From Xestospongia muta (Eukaryota > Porifera > Demospongiae > Haplosclerida > Petrosiidae): a stretch of 64,000 nt of DNA. A model generated the notes under the pieces. The model saw only the letters and a program-made list of their open reading frames with translations. It made no database searches and had not been told where the DNA came from. The stretch is from positions 6,942,656-7,006,655 of the forward strand of contig OY848918.1 in NCBI GenBank assembly GCA_963693285.1, given 5' to 3'. The position numbers and the translations under genes were made by a program. How positions within the stretch are numbered: the stretch's first letter is position 1; each line of letters opens with the position of its first letter. Shown one piece after another: positions 11,929-25,237 of this stretch.

Positions 11929-13036
11929 TGGTTGCTAAGGCAACTGAATAACCTTAGTTTTTTTACAAGGCAATAATTGTCATGAATATGCTTAAGTAAT
12001 AACTGTGGGAATATTAACAAACATCATGTGAAGTAGAATTCAATATCATTCATAGTAATATCAAGTGAGTTCAGTCATGAATACAATCACAATTGCACAA
12101 GCTATGAGTTCACAAAGGACTTTTTAAATGTTACACATTATTACAGAAATGTGTCAATTTGACCTTTCTTGACTTGTTTAAGTAGAGTCAGGAGTGGTTC
12201 TTATATGCTCTAACTACACTATCTCATGAAGACTGAACTCTCAAACTCTTTCTCACTCTCTCTCTCTCTCTTTCTCACTAGTAATCCATTTACTTAGTTC
12301 AAATCATGGAAACGTTTCTCATTATATATATCCTCTTGTTTATAACTGTGCATTCGTTCTATTGTTTTAAATATTGACCTTTTGTCGTGAATAACAACTC
12401 TATCAAGGAGATGTCAAAGCTCAGTTGTGATATTGGAGGTACCCAATGCACCCTAATGGGACAGATTGCAACAGTACCCTCATAATCTACTGTACAGTGA
12501 CTATTCCATCAAATTTGGTTAATTTACTACATCCCTTCATATCATGCGAGTGTTACCCACATCAATGCAAACACAGCTAGCACTAATATTCATCTTGAGT
12601 TTATGTCTACAGTAATATCATCTATTAATTCACCATATATGCAGAAAACAATATTTACAGCAATGCAGTAGTGTCGTTGCAATTTTCTGCTGTTAGTGCA
12701 CTGGATGGAGCTGTTATAACCATGTAATGATGTCCAAAAAAACATAAACAACTGTACTCTTTACATCAAAAGGAATTGATACATACATCAGTGACTGTCT
12801 CCTCTTTGTGTTGTGAATTGTATATATATTAGTGAAAAAATTTAGCATTTTTGATTATTACTGCCAATTTTCATTATAGAATTATAGCTTTCTGTATGTT
12901 ACATCAGTACATTGTTAATATTACATATAATAAGACTAGTTGATAATGTTATGAGCTATATTATTTATTTAGTGATATATTAGCATAGTAATATCTTTCA
13001 TATCACTGACCAACAATATATGATTATTTTCACTAA
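11929..13036. other. Intergenic region upstream of the ankyrin gene
   Basis: AT-rich, no coding exon recognised. A TC-rich microsatellite lies at about 12246-12276. The promoter of the ankyrin gene should be in the first few hundred bases, but no distinct core element was identified. Confidence 0.5.
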
Positions 13037-13220
13037 CTGTACCTAGTGCTCCAATATCTTCCCTGAGTTCTAGTCAAACCTATCAGTTTATTCTTCTACA
13101 GTGGACTTGACCCCTAGATAACAAAGGTGACACAGTCCCTACCGTTGTGTCTCTTTATCTAAGTAGTGGTAACTGTCCCTGAGGAACTTGTCACACTATT
13201 AATACTAATTAAATATTAAT
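13037..13220 (+). pseudogene. Relic FN3-type exon of the receptor family
   Basis: Reads like the start of a receptor FN3 exon: S-A-P-I-S-S, then TYQ, a WT motif and NKGDT, with stop codons in the same frame. A closely similar damaged copy lies at 53245-53420, so the block was duplicated after or during decay. Confidence 0.5.
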
Positions 13221-14489
13221 TAAATAGTTAATGTGCCTAAACATTGGAGGGTAGTCTATTTGTGATTAAGTGTATAATAAGTTGCTTATTATGATTATAT
13301 TATTTTCTTTTGTAACTGGGGAGTTGTTGATAATATGTATTAATATAATAATATTAATTCTCTTAATTAATTGGCATTATATATAATCAAATAAATATTA
13401 TTAAATAAAATCTCCCATATTCATGTAACTCCTGATCTAAACTGCAAGATGTAGCCCTTATACAGAATGGAGTAAACATACTTAACACTAGTAACACCAG
13501 TGTCAAAGATCTCGTTCTTATAATGACAAAGATAAAAACATGTTCTTAATACCACTTTTGATAGGTCAGGTATAGTTTTGTGATTATTATATCGTCATTT
13601 GTAGGGTAGAAATTTAGATATTGATGAAAAGTTAGACTCCATTAACTTGGTACAACCATTTGTTGCTGTATTTGCTGAGGATTTAAGTAACCTAAACAAA
13701 ACAATGGTTGTAGTTGAGAAAAAAAATCTTTAACACGCCCAACCTTGTGACAGCCATCCATTCATATTTAGCTACATACTATGTGTTTAATATTGCATAT
13801 CCTCAACAAATTAAAGTATTTGTCTTTTTTGGAGATTGTTTATGGTTTAAAATCAGTATAACATTCTCTAAATATTCAAGATTTTTGAACAGTTTGTTGA
13901 AAAATTAATGTATAATCGTTACTTCTAATTTTTGTTATTTGAATTTATTGATTTGCTAATTCTTCTATTGAAAACACTATGTTTGTTTTACTGAAAACAG
14001 GACATACCATAGGACACAGCATATACATGTATGTTTATTGAATACATAGAACTCACTATTCACCCATTGACATTTTTTAAGATTTCTCAACATTAATGTA
14101 TTAGTATTGTATCTACTGCAAAGGATGTGTTAGTATATCTAACTTACATTTAATGTGCCAGTCTATAACAGCAATCACATATAAGACATAATCCACAAAT
14201 GATGAGATATTAGTAAAGTAGGGTAGAGATATTACCTAAAATATTAATGATTTTCTTCAAACTCTTCAATTGGTCCCTGTCAATTACACACTTCAATTAA
14301 TTTTGAGGTCATATGGAATATTATGTGCTTTTTAAAAAATTATGGAGGAATTTTCTTGATGGACAATTATCAGAGAAGATGGTAGAAAAGTACAAAGAAA
14401 CCCAAATAGATAGAGAGTGTGTTAAGAACATGCAGAAATCTAAATTCTCAGTATTAATTAATTTACACATATTATTAACTTTCTCTACA

Positions 14490-15085
14490 AATGAATAAGG
14501 AACACAACATAAATTCTTTGTTACATATGTTCCTAATTTGTTACGAAATAGTTATCACATCTTCCTATTTCACTGGGAACATTTCATGATAAATTAACTG
14601 ACAGGTAAGTAACTCTGTTATTGGAGAGGTTTGTTATAGCACAAGACGTACATGTAGGTGGTATATATATCAAAAAATATTGTGAAAATAAAATTGCTAT
14701 TTTAACAATCAATTAGTAGCTTGCATGGTTGAATTAATTCATGTGAATTATTCACTGTATAATTTGTTGCAAAGTAATAGTACAATATACTAACAAATTG
14801 TAATAAATTTTACAGTGGCTAATTTATATGAATTTGTATTCCATAGTAATCCACTTCATCTATAAACAAATTGGTTGGTTAAAGTGACATAACTATTATT
14901 TTTACAGTAATACAGTCATAATCCAAACTATTGTATATCAACAGTGTAAACATCTTTGAGCTTGCAAGATTGTTTTACAAATAATCACTTGGTCAGCCAC
15001 TAATGAATGACATGAGTAGTCAGTGTAGTATTAGCTAAGCCTCCATTGAAGGCAGCAGTGTATTCAAAAATCAAATTATATATTA
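14490..15085 (-). pseudogene. Relic receptor copy: degenerate FN3 and Ig exons
   Basis: Around 14560-14640 the minus strand resembles the start of an FN3 exon; around 14935-15060 it resembles the end of an Ig exon (complement of GTATATCAACAG...). Both are heavily decayed. The same relics are at 46980-47590 in the other duplicate. Open frames at 13714-13908, 14313-14498 and 15285-15491 in this block are not conserved as proteins. Confidence 0.55.
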
Positions 15086-15848
15086 ATTGCACCTCAATCA
15101 CTCAATGTACTACCAGGTCCATAAACTCAATCCTATGTTATTGTTAATAATTCATTCTTAAGCACCATTTCTGGATGAATCTTGTTGGAAATATCACATT
15201 ATATAGTGCTTTGTTATCTACGAATAACCTAGAGAGGAAATTGTTCAAGTGTAACAATGTTATTGTAAAATCGAACAGCCAGAAGTGGAGTTGTTACAAT
15301 TTTCAGTTGACAATGACTATTTGTGTCTGTCAGTTAGTGATCTGACATGTGTACTTGTAACAAGAATCATTTGTAATCACTATGTAAAATTATCATTGTG
15401 TGAACATCAGGCTACAAGTAATAACATATATATATGTATGTATGTACAAGTAGTAAAATCAATACAATTATACTTGGTACCTCTGAAATGATTAGTACCA
15501 ATTAATACTGTTTTGGTTTGTAAGAGTATTTGTGTCATGTTGTACAAGATAGGTTTTACCACCCACCATGCAGTTATTAATTATGTTGATGATTTTAACT
15601 TATTAATTGTTTTACTATATGAGTTAATTTATGCATAATTGAGTGAAAACAATGAAGAACACCGTTTACATGCATTGGTCATCTATTCAGTGAAGGTATC
15701 AGTGTGAGCACTTACTGAACCTAACAATTATATAATGGAGGATCATGTATTACAACACTGATGATTCTATTTTATAATGTAAACAACAACACACGAGTTT
15801 GTTATCACACAAAGTAGTATATTGTATTTCAAAATAGGGAAAGATTAT

Positions 15849-17782
15849 TTAAATGACAACATTGTCATACACAACTGTTGCACTGGGTATATTCCCACCA
15901 GTATCAATGGCCACATGACCATATGCCATATTATCTTTCATCTCAAATGATGACACATCACTAGTAAATACTGGAGTCTCATATATGACAGGAGGATCAG
16001 TAGTTGAGGAAAAGTTACCACCTTTAGACTTGATACAACAGTAGTATGTGATTATAAATGTTATCACAGTTGTTACTATAACTGTCACTATAGCAGTGAT
16101 AGGTACACTGACACTTACTGCTAATACAAAACTTGATATGTCTATAATGCATAATGAAACAAGTTAATTAACAAAATAATTATAATAACTTACAAGTCAG
16201 TTGAGGGGTATTCGTCACATTAATGATTTGAGTTGTGGTAGGAAACATTCCTACGTTATAGAGTAAAAAATTAGGGAAAGAGCAATTTAATTCACATACC
16301 ACTATTGTTTGTATTGAAAGTTTTGTTCATTTCTACAATGACAAGTTCTTTTCCATTATACATTGAAATGTTATAAAGGTATTCAGAGCCTGGATCTAAA
16401 TTTTTAAGAAAAAAGAGTTTTCCACTAACATCTTCATTCAAAGAATAACTACTACTACTATTCTGAGGTAGAGATAACATTGATGGTTTGTAGTATGATA
16501 TTATCACTTGTACTCTATCAATACATGGACTGTCCCATGTTATCATGATTCTTAATAGTACATATGTTTCTCCTGTTAGGATAATATCTGATGTTATTGA
16601 CATTAAGTTTCCTGTGTGGCATAATAGACTGTATATACTTTACAAAACATTAAACTCACTGATCACTATATTGGAACCAATACTTGATCCAACAATGTTA
16701 TTAGCTGTGATGTTAATAGAATATTGTGTGTTATTAAAAGTTTGAATTCTATAAGGAGAATCACTGGAGGGACAGTTATCAGTTAATAAGGTATAGATAA
16801 TAGATCCATCAACATTAATAGTGTAGTTAGTCACTGGTGGAGTATTAGCATCAACTGCATTTGAACACTAAGTTGTGATCATAACATTACAAGGATAGAT
16901 TGCTTCATAAATCTTACATTCCAGTAAATATTAAGTGAGCTGTTTCCATTACTTACAGTAAAGCATATTTCTATACCTTGAATGAACATAGGAGCTATAT
17001 CAAAAGTAAAAATACACATGACTAAATACATTTGATAGCATATACCTTCTCCAGGTAAAGTAACAGTGACTGTATTACTCTCTTTTCCCACTCCCAGAGA
17101 ATTACTAGCTGTCACAGTAAAGTTATAACTTTGACCAAATATTAGTCCAGTGACAGTATAACTAGTACTATTGTCTGTAGTAGAAATGTTCCATGGATCA
17201 CTACCATCTAATGGAGTCACTGTGATGACGTAGTTCATTATATTACACCCTCCTGTGTCACTGGGAGCATTCCATAATAAACTAATTGACCGGTAAGTGA
17301 CACCAGTATTACTGAGGCCTGCAATAATACTGGGTATAGCTAAAACATACAAAATGACATTAAAAATGAATTACGTTATTATATTACTCACTATATATCA
17401 ACAGAGTACATGTTTTTGAATATGCTATGTTATCTCTACAAATCACCACTCGATTATCCAATGACTCAGTAGTTGTAAATGTTAGTGTAGCATTAGCTAA
17501 ATCTCCATTGAAGGTAGCAGTAGATGAGAATATTGAGTTTTTTTGATATCGTGCTCCAGTAGTGTGGCTTAAATCACGATTGTGACTGACAGGTGTGTTC
17601 CATACAAGTAGATTTAGAGACGCTCCTGTATTGTTGACAACACAAAGTAGTGTTACTGCCGCTCCTGGTAGAACATGTGATCCGTTAGTTTCATTGCAAA
17701 TATTGTTAGGATCATTAAGTAACACAGATGCTCTCCCCCAGATGGAAAAAGTGATCACAAGAAGCGAAATAAATATCTCCAT
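15849..17782 (-). CDS. Receptor B: Ig/FN3 transmembrane receptor with ITIM-like tail, 543 aa, 7 exons
   Basis: Exons in transcript order: 17782-17392, 17339-17046, 16994-16918, 16867-16660, 16611-16300, 16250-16194, 16141-15849, all with GT/AG introns of 44-56 nt. Total 1632 nt, exactly 544 codons. Product: signal peptide (MEIFISLLVITFS), Ig-like domain with Cys in TLLC and VVIC plus Trp in LVWN and an extra Cys pair (NNIC, KTC), one FN3 on its own exon, an FN3 split over two exons, an FN3-like domain, a short stalk, a TM segment, then CCIKSK. The tail has three tyrosines: VIYETPV, MAYGHVAI and terminal VVYDNVVI. The last fits the ITIM consensus (V-x-Y-x-x-V) and also Y-x-N. Many N-x-S/T sites suggest a glycosylated ectodomain. 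Likely a cell-surface recognition receptor; ligand and signalling partners are not deducible. Confidence 0.85.
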
Positions 17783-17852
17783 GGTACAATGGACAGAATT
17801 TTGGTCTGCCGCACAGTTGTTTTCGTCGAGTATATATATATATATATATCAA

Positions 17853-18480
17853 ACATGCCAACTCACACGCATTTTGCGTGAGACACACGCTTTTGGGCAA
17901 TCCCTCACGCTCACACGCAAACATGAAGACGTCTCACGCATTTCAGATCAGCAAAGGAGGTGTGTTCTTATTTTTAACCCAGTGTCAACAAATTTAGTGG
18001 CCACATGCTATTTTGAAAAGATTCGAAAAGCTACGTAAAGTACCAATATTATTCATACTTCCTCACTCAAATGCACTAGAAGAGAGGGTTTTCAGTATGG
18101 TTTCCAAGAACATCTTTTGGAGGATTATAACTGCTACAGGGCTCTGTATTTGCAAGTTTCACACAAATAATGCTTAATAGTGTACCATTGAGTTGTAAAT
18201 TAGGCCGAGACTTAGTTTTATTCTTGAAACTGCCAAGAAGGCAACTAAGGAATACAACAAACTATACTCATCTAAAATAAATAACTTGACCTGTATACAA
18301 GGCCACTCATCATGTTTTCCATTTTTTTGTAAGACATGTGCATGTGTTCATTTTTTCTAGTTTTTGTAATATTTTTTTGCAATTATTGTTGAAATTTTTT
18401 TTCCACATCTCACTCATTTTCATCCTGTCTCACTCATTTTTTTGGAGCCTCTCACTCAATTTCTAAGTCAGGGGTTGGCA

Positions 18481-18484
<4 letters not shown>
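17853..18484 (+). mobile_element. hAT-transposase-derived insertion upstream of receptor B
   Basis: Absent at the matching place upstream of receptor E, so it inserted after the segmental duplication. The ends are inverted (ACATGCCAAC at left, GGTTGGCATGT at right), sitting in AT dinucleotide runs at 17831-17850 and 18483-18528. On the plus strand near 18050-18180 a decayed frame contains LPHSNA.EERVFSMV, the pattern of the C-terminal dimerisation region of hAT-like transposases. No intact transposase. Target duplication cannot be told apart in the AT repeats. Confidence 0.65.
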
Positions 18485-18531
<47 letters not shown>

Positions 18532-19110
18532 GCGTGGTTCATACTACACGCCCTCTGAATAGACAGGAAACCGAATTCAAGATGAGGGAAAGATAATTTT
18601 CAGCTTATATATTATAACTTCTCATTCAATACAAATAGCTTCTATGCGGGCCCCAAAAACTGTTTCTGAATTGGATTGTTCATGTATTTATAATGGAGAT
18701 AAGAATGTTCTCTTGAACTCAGAAGGAGACCAGTCTAACCAAATGTAAGTCCAATGAAAACTTAGAGTTGATTGTACATTAAGGTTAAACTGATTGTAGT
18801 TGCCATCCTTTTAACGAACTCAGTTGAAACATTCTTTTCTTTACTAGATGCAATACAGTTTGCCATTACAAAAATTATGCACGGTCAGAAGCTATTTATT
18901 AAGTCAATAACTGCTAACCACAACCATGACATAACTAAAGTAAGTGTATAGGTTATACTATATGAGCAAAGGTTTTTTAAAGTATCCTGTTGTTATTTAT
19001 TAAATAGGCTACATTTAACCACTTTTCATGCAATATGTGTACAAATCTAACTATTGCTCACAATTTATGTACCTCAAGATTTTACTCAATCAACTGGCTT
19101 TTTACATATA

Positions 19111-21224
19111 ATGTATTGTTTAAATTATTTATACATTAAGGTATAAATAATTAAAACAATTTAATACTAGCTACATTGGGGTATTAAAGGAGAGACAGAG
19201 CAAAAGAATACTGAATGATCCTCCACATTAGCATTGTTTTTTGTTTTTTGTGTGCATAAATATTTACATTTGAGTTTTAACAAGAAAAGTGATAATCCAA
19301 AGTTTTTCCACAAAAAATTATTGTGTTTCTGAATAGGTTTCCTATTAAATTTAAAAAATAATTATAGCTAAGAACAGGAAATTTGGCAGCAGATTAAGTG
19401 GTAGACTGTACCATAACTGCATGTAGGTAGACTTTACTTTTTGGAAGTGTCTAGATCAAGTACTGGTAACAGAATGCCATAAACTTAAAGCAAATTAATA
19501 TTAACTAGAGGTCTATAGACTCCAATAATAGGTTCACTCCAATTCAGTATAAACACCCTTCAATCATATATCATGATGAATGCAAGTTAATTGAGCTACA
19601 TATCATTTTGAAACCTACAGAACATACCTCAAACCTTCAACCTATTTACTAGCCATTAACAAGGAAAGCTAATTTGGTTAATTGGTAAGTGTCAAAGTAA
19701 TATTTTTAATCTTTTTATTTTTTATACTTGTCATCCTAGAAGATTTAGTGACATGTGTTGATAGCTCATGAAAAGAAATTTCTTCATGAATGGTTTACAT
19801 AAAAAAATTCAAAAAACCTTAATACTAAAATATAATATGGATATACATTACTAACATCCTTCAATTACAATACTAGCAATTTCAGTTTTTAATTAATAGC
19901 AATATTCATAACTTCAATTTTCACTAAAATACCCTGCAAAGAGATAAAACAATATGTTTAATATCAGAGCAACCAAATTATAATTGTTATTAGACTGTTA
20001 ACATTCATATGACATGAATTTATAGAGGTGCAAGACTTGAGATAATTCATTAGGTATGTAAGGAAAATATTTAATACAAGTAAATAAAACAAATGAGGTA
20101 TATGTATAGGATGGCTAATGCTCAGTATGATAAAAAGAATGTAAATAAATAAAGGCAGTGGATGAGAGGTAGGATGGCAGTAGGAGCTATAGACCTCCAA
20201 TCACATCAAGAAACATGCTAGGATCCCTAAATGAATCAACCTACAATGCACTGATTGTAGCAACCAGTTGTCCACTTAATATGTTTCTGCTAGTTTAGTT
20301 AACTCAGCTTTACTTAGAGTAGATACTTTTGTTAGGAAAAAAATTTTGAAACTTATATGATTATATAGCTTGATATCAAAAGCAAATTTAAAGCTGTAGC
20401 CTTTATGAATCTTAACAAGATATTGAAACGTTATGTGATGTCCTTTGTGTACCACTAGCTATTTTAGCCCCTCCATATATTATATAAATATCTTTAAACA
20501 AATTTATGGTTATTAATACCCACGAACTTTTGCAACTATGAATCATGGATTGATGGTTGACCATGGTGGCTATAGCCATTACAGACCAAAAAACAGAAAA
20601 AAGGTTGGTCTTACATAAAACCAGAGTATTAAAACTGTGGTGCTGCTCAAAAGGATTTCTTTAAGTCAAAGAAACCTAGCAGTTGTGCCCAATGTCAGAA
20701 TTTATAGTATATGCAGGTTAATTTCATTTGTTGCTTGTAAAATTATATAATAATGTGATTAAATAAACATAACTGTTAATGTTACAAACAAACTGCATTC
20801 TCCAAAACAGCAATTAAACAGTAATAAACAGTCTGCACACTTTAAGTGCCACATGAAAAAGATTTCTCCTGTAAGCCTTATTTACATATATAATAATAGA
20901 TGTGGACATTTTTATGTTATAAAATGATCACTAGCATCAGTTACATGCATATATACCTATTGGAAGGGGACAGGAAACCTAAAGATATGCTATATGTACA
21001 TATATATATATTAAAAAGTAGATACGATATATTGTCTAAGAAAAAAAAAGCAAGAACTGAAGAGTCAAAAGGTGGATGTAAAACAAAACAAAGTTAAAGA
21101 AAAGTGATAATTTTTTGACTTACTTTACAACACAAAGTTGATTTTGATGGTTGGTGTCAGGTGTCAGTTTGATGAAAGCCACAAGAAATCATTTCAATTA
21201 GAATATCTAATGAAAATTTAATAA
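19111..21224. other. Region without recognised gene
   Basis: Very AT-rich, several poly-A/T runs, no exon supported. The hydrophobic frame at 19964-20200 (-) and the frame at 20900-21097 (+) look like low-complexity chance ORFs. Around 20510-20710 a broken frame with scattered Cys codons could be an old element remnant. The missing 3' coding exons of receptor C could lie in the right part. Confidence 0.45.
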
Positions 21225-21331
21225 TTACAACAAATGAAACAAGAACAGTAACTTTTCTGTAAGGCAATTTAAAGGGACATTTGTACCTATTTTAATAATT
21301 TTAGTACAAAGAAATTTGACAACCATCTTAC

Positions 21332-24300
21332 CTTTATTACTCTTATTATTACATTTATTTTTCTTACAATAGAAAAATACACACAAAGAAATAACAATAA
21401 CAATAACAATAACAATAACAAAAACTCCCAAAATAATTCCGACTATGGCAACAGTAGATAGTCCTATAACATAAATAATATAATACACACAAATTATAGC
21501 AATTAAAATGCTATTAAAACGAACGTGCCTGGAGTATTAGTGGGTGTGGATATAGAAGTAGGTGAAGTTGATGTAGCTATAGGATGCAAGAAAAATATCG
21601 TTAATTATAGTCACTAAGATTATGAAACATGCATGTCTTGCTATAGCAATTTACTAGTTTAGATACCAAATTGATAAACATCCTGTTCAAAAAGTGCCAT
21701 TCACATAGCAACTGTGTTGTCTTGTTTAAAAATTTGTAATGCAAAAAGTCATGTTTTCCATTCTTGTTTGCATACATGTACAAAAGAACTATAGACTTCA
21801 CACAGTAATCTCTTAAATGCATATTACTATAGTTATTTACTTGATAACAATGATGATATAGGAGTCATAAATGATGGTAGTGATGTTTGAAACAAGGAAC
21901 TATCACTCCCTATAGAATTACATCAGTATCAATCACTTGTAGCATAATACATGTCAACAATTAATTAATTGTAAGATATTCTCAAGTCACAAGTATAAGA
22001 GAACTATAGACTTCACATAGTATGTTAAATGCATATGATTATATTTATTTACCTGATAACGATGATGATGGTATACGAGTCATAAATGATGGTAGTGATG
22101 TTTGAAACAAGGAACTATCACTCCCTATAGAATTACATCATATCAATCACTTGTAGCATAATACATGTCAACAATTAATTAATTGTAAGATATTCTCAAG
22201 TCACAAGTATAAGAGAACTATAGACTTCACATAGTATGTTAAATGCATATGATTATATTTATTTACCTGATAACGATGATGATGGTATACGAGTCATAAA
22301 TAGTGATGATGATGTTTGAAACAAGGAATTATCACTCCCTATAGAATTATTTCAGTTTCAATCACTTGTAGTGTATGATACAATTATGATAATATAGCAA
22401 AGTGCGTGTTAAATACATATTACCATAACAAAGAGCATTAAATTTGGGAAAAAGCCAAAAATTACCTGTTCAAGTGTGTTATTTTTTAATTTGCTGAGTT
22501 ATAGGAATTTAGGCTGCTATCATACTCCACATAGGGCTTAAAGAACCTTCTTTACTCATCTATATTTATAAATGCTCAAAGGCAAGCACATTATTGACTG
22601 CTTAGTCATTGCTATAAGGTTATCAATTAGTTTATCATTGTCATGTAACCACTAGACACAGTTGTTTTATATCCCAATGTAACAAAACTAACACTGTACT
22701 TTTCAGTTATAAAACAAGCAATCATTGTTAACATCTTGCCTAAATAAGTCAAATGTTGAGGTTACAAGGAACTTAGATCACACTTGCTTATACAGGCGTG
22801 TCCAACTCAAAAATATTACTAGTGAGTTTTGAATTTCTCGTACTTAGTTTGATTCACTAAAATATATGCTTTACCAATTTTTCCACTGTACAACACATTA
22901 GCATGTATTTGATTATAACAGTATAGGTGACATAAATGGTGCTGATGGTGATCTTTAAAACAAGGAACTGAGAGTACTAATATACTTTTTATAGTATTTT
23001 ATCAATATCAATCACTAATAGTGTGTGATACATGTCAACAATTAATTAATTGTAAGATATTCTCAAGTCACAAGTATAAGAAAAATATAGACTTTTTACA
23101 CAGTATGTTAAATGCGTATTATTCTAGTTATTTACCTGATGATGATGATATTATAGGAGTCATAAATAGTGATGATGATAATATAGGAGTCATAAATAGT
23201 GATGATGATGTTTGAAACAAGGAACTAACAGTACCAATGCTCCCTATAGTATTACACCAATATCAATCACTTGTAGTGTACAATAATACAAATACTGGTA
23301 ATGATGATAACATAACATTGTCTATTATATTGGGCACATACGGCTTTGTATAGATATGACTGACCCTAATGTTGTCAGTACCATTGTTGTAGATCAACTG
23401 AACATTATAATTAACACAATAAATACCGTATATAACTATTAAAACTAATCATTTGAATTACTTTTCATCCTATTTCTCTCTAAATTCATATTGTAACTTT
23501 GACAATGAAGCTTGTTACATTCTCTAGAACATTTAAAAATGCTTCAGTGTTTATTTAACTAAACCTCAAGTTATCAAATTATTAACGTCAAAGGATTGAC
23601 ACACCTTCTCCAGGTAGAGTAACAATAATAGTATTACTCTCCTCTCCTGCTCCTAGACAATTATTACCTCTCACAGTAAAGTCATAACTCTGACCAAACA
23701 TTAGTTCAGTGACAGTATAACTAGTACTATTGTCTATAGTAGTTATGTTCCATGAATCACTATCATCTAATGAAGTCACAATGATGATATAGTTAACTGT
23801 GTTATATCCTCCTGTGTCGGGAGCACTCCATGATAAACTGACTGATTGTTGAGTGACACTGATATTAGTAAGGTTTGTTGGAGCATTAGGTATAGCTACA
23901 AAAATAATTAAATTACTCTCAAATTAGAAAAAAAATACCTATTGCATATGTAGTAATAGTCACTGTATTACTCTCCTCTCCCAGTCCTATACTGTTATTA
24001 GCTCTCACAGTAAAGTTATAATATTGACAAATCCTTAATCCAGTGACAATATAACTAGTCCTATTGTCAGTAGTAGTAATGTTCCATGGATCACTATCAT
24101 CTGATGGAGTCACAATGATGACATAGTTCAATGTGTTATATCCTCCTGTGTCACTGGGAGTACTCCATGATAAACTTACTAATTGGTAAGTAATATTAGT
24201 AATAGTGAGGTTAGTTACGGCAGTGGGTATAGCTATAATAAAAAGATATTTAAAGAGTTAAACAAATTAAAACGTGAAATCATAAACAAGAGGTGTGGCA

Positions 24301-25165
24301 TCAAATCAAGAGATATTTTTCTTCATCTGACTTACAGATATAAAATCAATTACAATACAACATAATATACTACTATACTAAAAGTGTGTATAACCTTAAA
24401 GGGTATGCTATAATGATTAAGGTTAGTAGAATACAGAGCAAACATAAAATTTTAATTTACAGTATATAGAGTGAACGTACTATAGATTTGCAGAGTACAA
24501 GCCATAGAATTTCCACTGGTATCCTTACAAGTCACCACTTGATCATCCAATGACTGAGAAGTATTAAATGTCAATGTAGAATTAGCTAGGTCTCCATCGA
24601 AGGTAGCAATGGCAAAAAAAACAGTGTTATTAGCACGCAAAGTACCACTAGATAGTATCAAATCCGTATTTTCAGTTTCACCTTCAACCATAATGCTACC
24701 TTTTGTTACATTTATGGCAAACATTTGATGATATGAGGAACTTGAGTTATTATGATTTAATGAGATGCTATGATTCAGAGAATCTGCATTTTCAGTTTCG
24801 ACTTCAACTGTTAGTGTAAAATTAGTTAAATTTCCACTAAAGGTAGCATTAGAGGAGATGTTTAAGTGATCCTTGTTTGTTATAACAGTATAATGTATAA
24901 TATCGAAATTTTTAGTTATCATCTTAAATGTTAGTGTAGTGTTTGATATATCTCCATTGTACATAGCATGAGATAAAGATGATGATTTAGTGAGGAACAA
25001 TATATTGGTTGATCCAATGGGAGTTATCCATATAAGACGTTTATTGTAACTTCCTGTATTGTTGACATCACAAATTAAATACGATTCTACTCCTGGTACT
25101 ACATGTGATCCTGAAATTGTTTCATTACAAATGCCGACTGGATCAGACAAGAATACTGCACACAA
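21332..25165 (-). CDS. Receptor C: divergent Ig/FN3 transmembrane receptor with repeated-exon stalk (partial)
   Basis: Visible exons: Ig-like region up to 25165, ending 24481; FN3 24232-23939; FN3 23895-23605; Ser/Thr stalk exons 23243-23136, 22338-22267, 22124-22053, 21909-21841 and 21576-21529; TM exon 21463-21332 (AIVGIILGVFVIVIVIVIV, then CKKNKCNNKSNK). All internal exons are phase 1-1. The Ig region is longer than in the other receptors (about 230 aa) with repeated segments ending in L-T-F/V and many N-x-S/T sites. No ATG opens the first exon: the frame is open upstream to a stop at 25235-25237 and hydrophobic (NIILCLAVYHH), so an upstream start exon or a lost start is possible. The intron after 21529 would need a GC donor. 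Tail exons beyond 21332 were not resolved. The stalk and TM are unlike A, B, D and E. Confidence 0.65.
21841..23243 (-). repeat. Tandem repeats carrying stalk mini-exons
   Basis: Units of about 215 bp start exons at 22338, 22124 and 21909; a related but longer exon lies at 23243 and a degenerate unit near 22930-23000. Each exon is 69-72 nt (108 at 23243, from an internal duplication) and encodes Ser/Thr-rich stalk beginning SDSSLFQTS and containing FMTPI. Intronic parts also repeat, including AACAATTAATTAATTG. Confidence 0.8.
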
Positions 25166-25237
25166 ACCTAATGTGTAAAAACAATGGTGATATACCGCAA
25201 GACATAATATAATATTTATAACTTTATCCTGATGTCA

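Larger units (their letters stand above)
13880..19110. repeat. Segmental duplication, copy 1 (contains receptor B)
   Basis: Aligns by eye, in the same orientation, with 46346-52780: shared flanks, relic exons, the whole receptor gene and its 5' flank. Differences: this copy has one FN3 exon where the other has six, and carries an extra hAT-derived insertion at about 17853-18484. Confidence 0.85.

Noticed and set aside
17595..18038. Plus-strand frame of 147 aa
   Set aside because: Antisense to the Ig exon of receptor B, then runs through an AT repeat into the hAT insertion.
19964..20200. Hydrophobic minus-strand frame of 78 aa
   Set aside because: Low-complexity Ile/Leu/Ser-rich composition expected from AT-rich DNA; no splice context or homology to neighbouring receptors.
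20510..20710. Cys-containing broken frame, possible zinc-finger remnant
   Set aside because: Too many stops and no matching second copy in the window to support a call.
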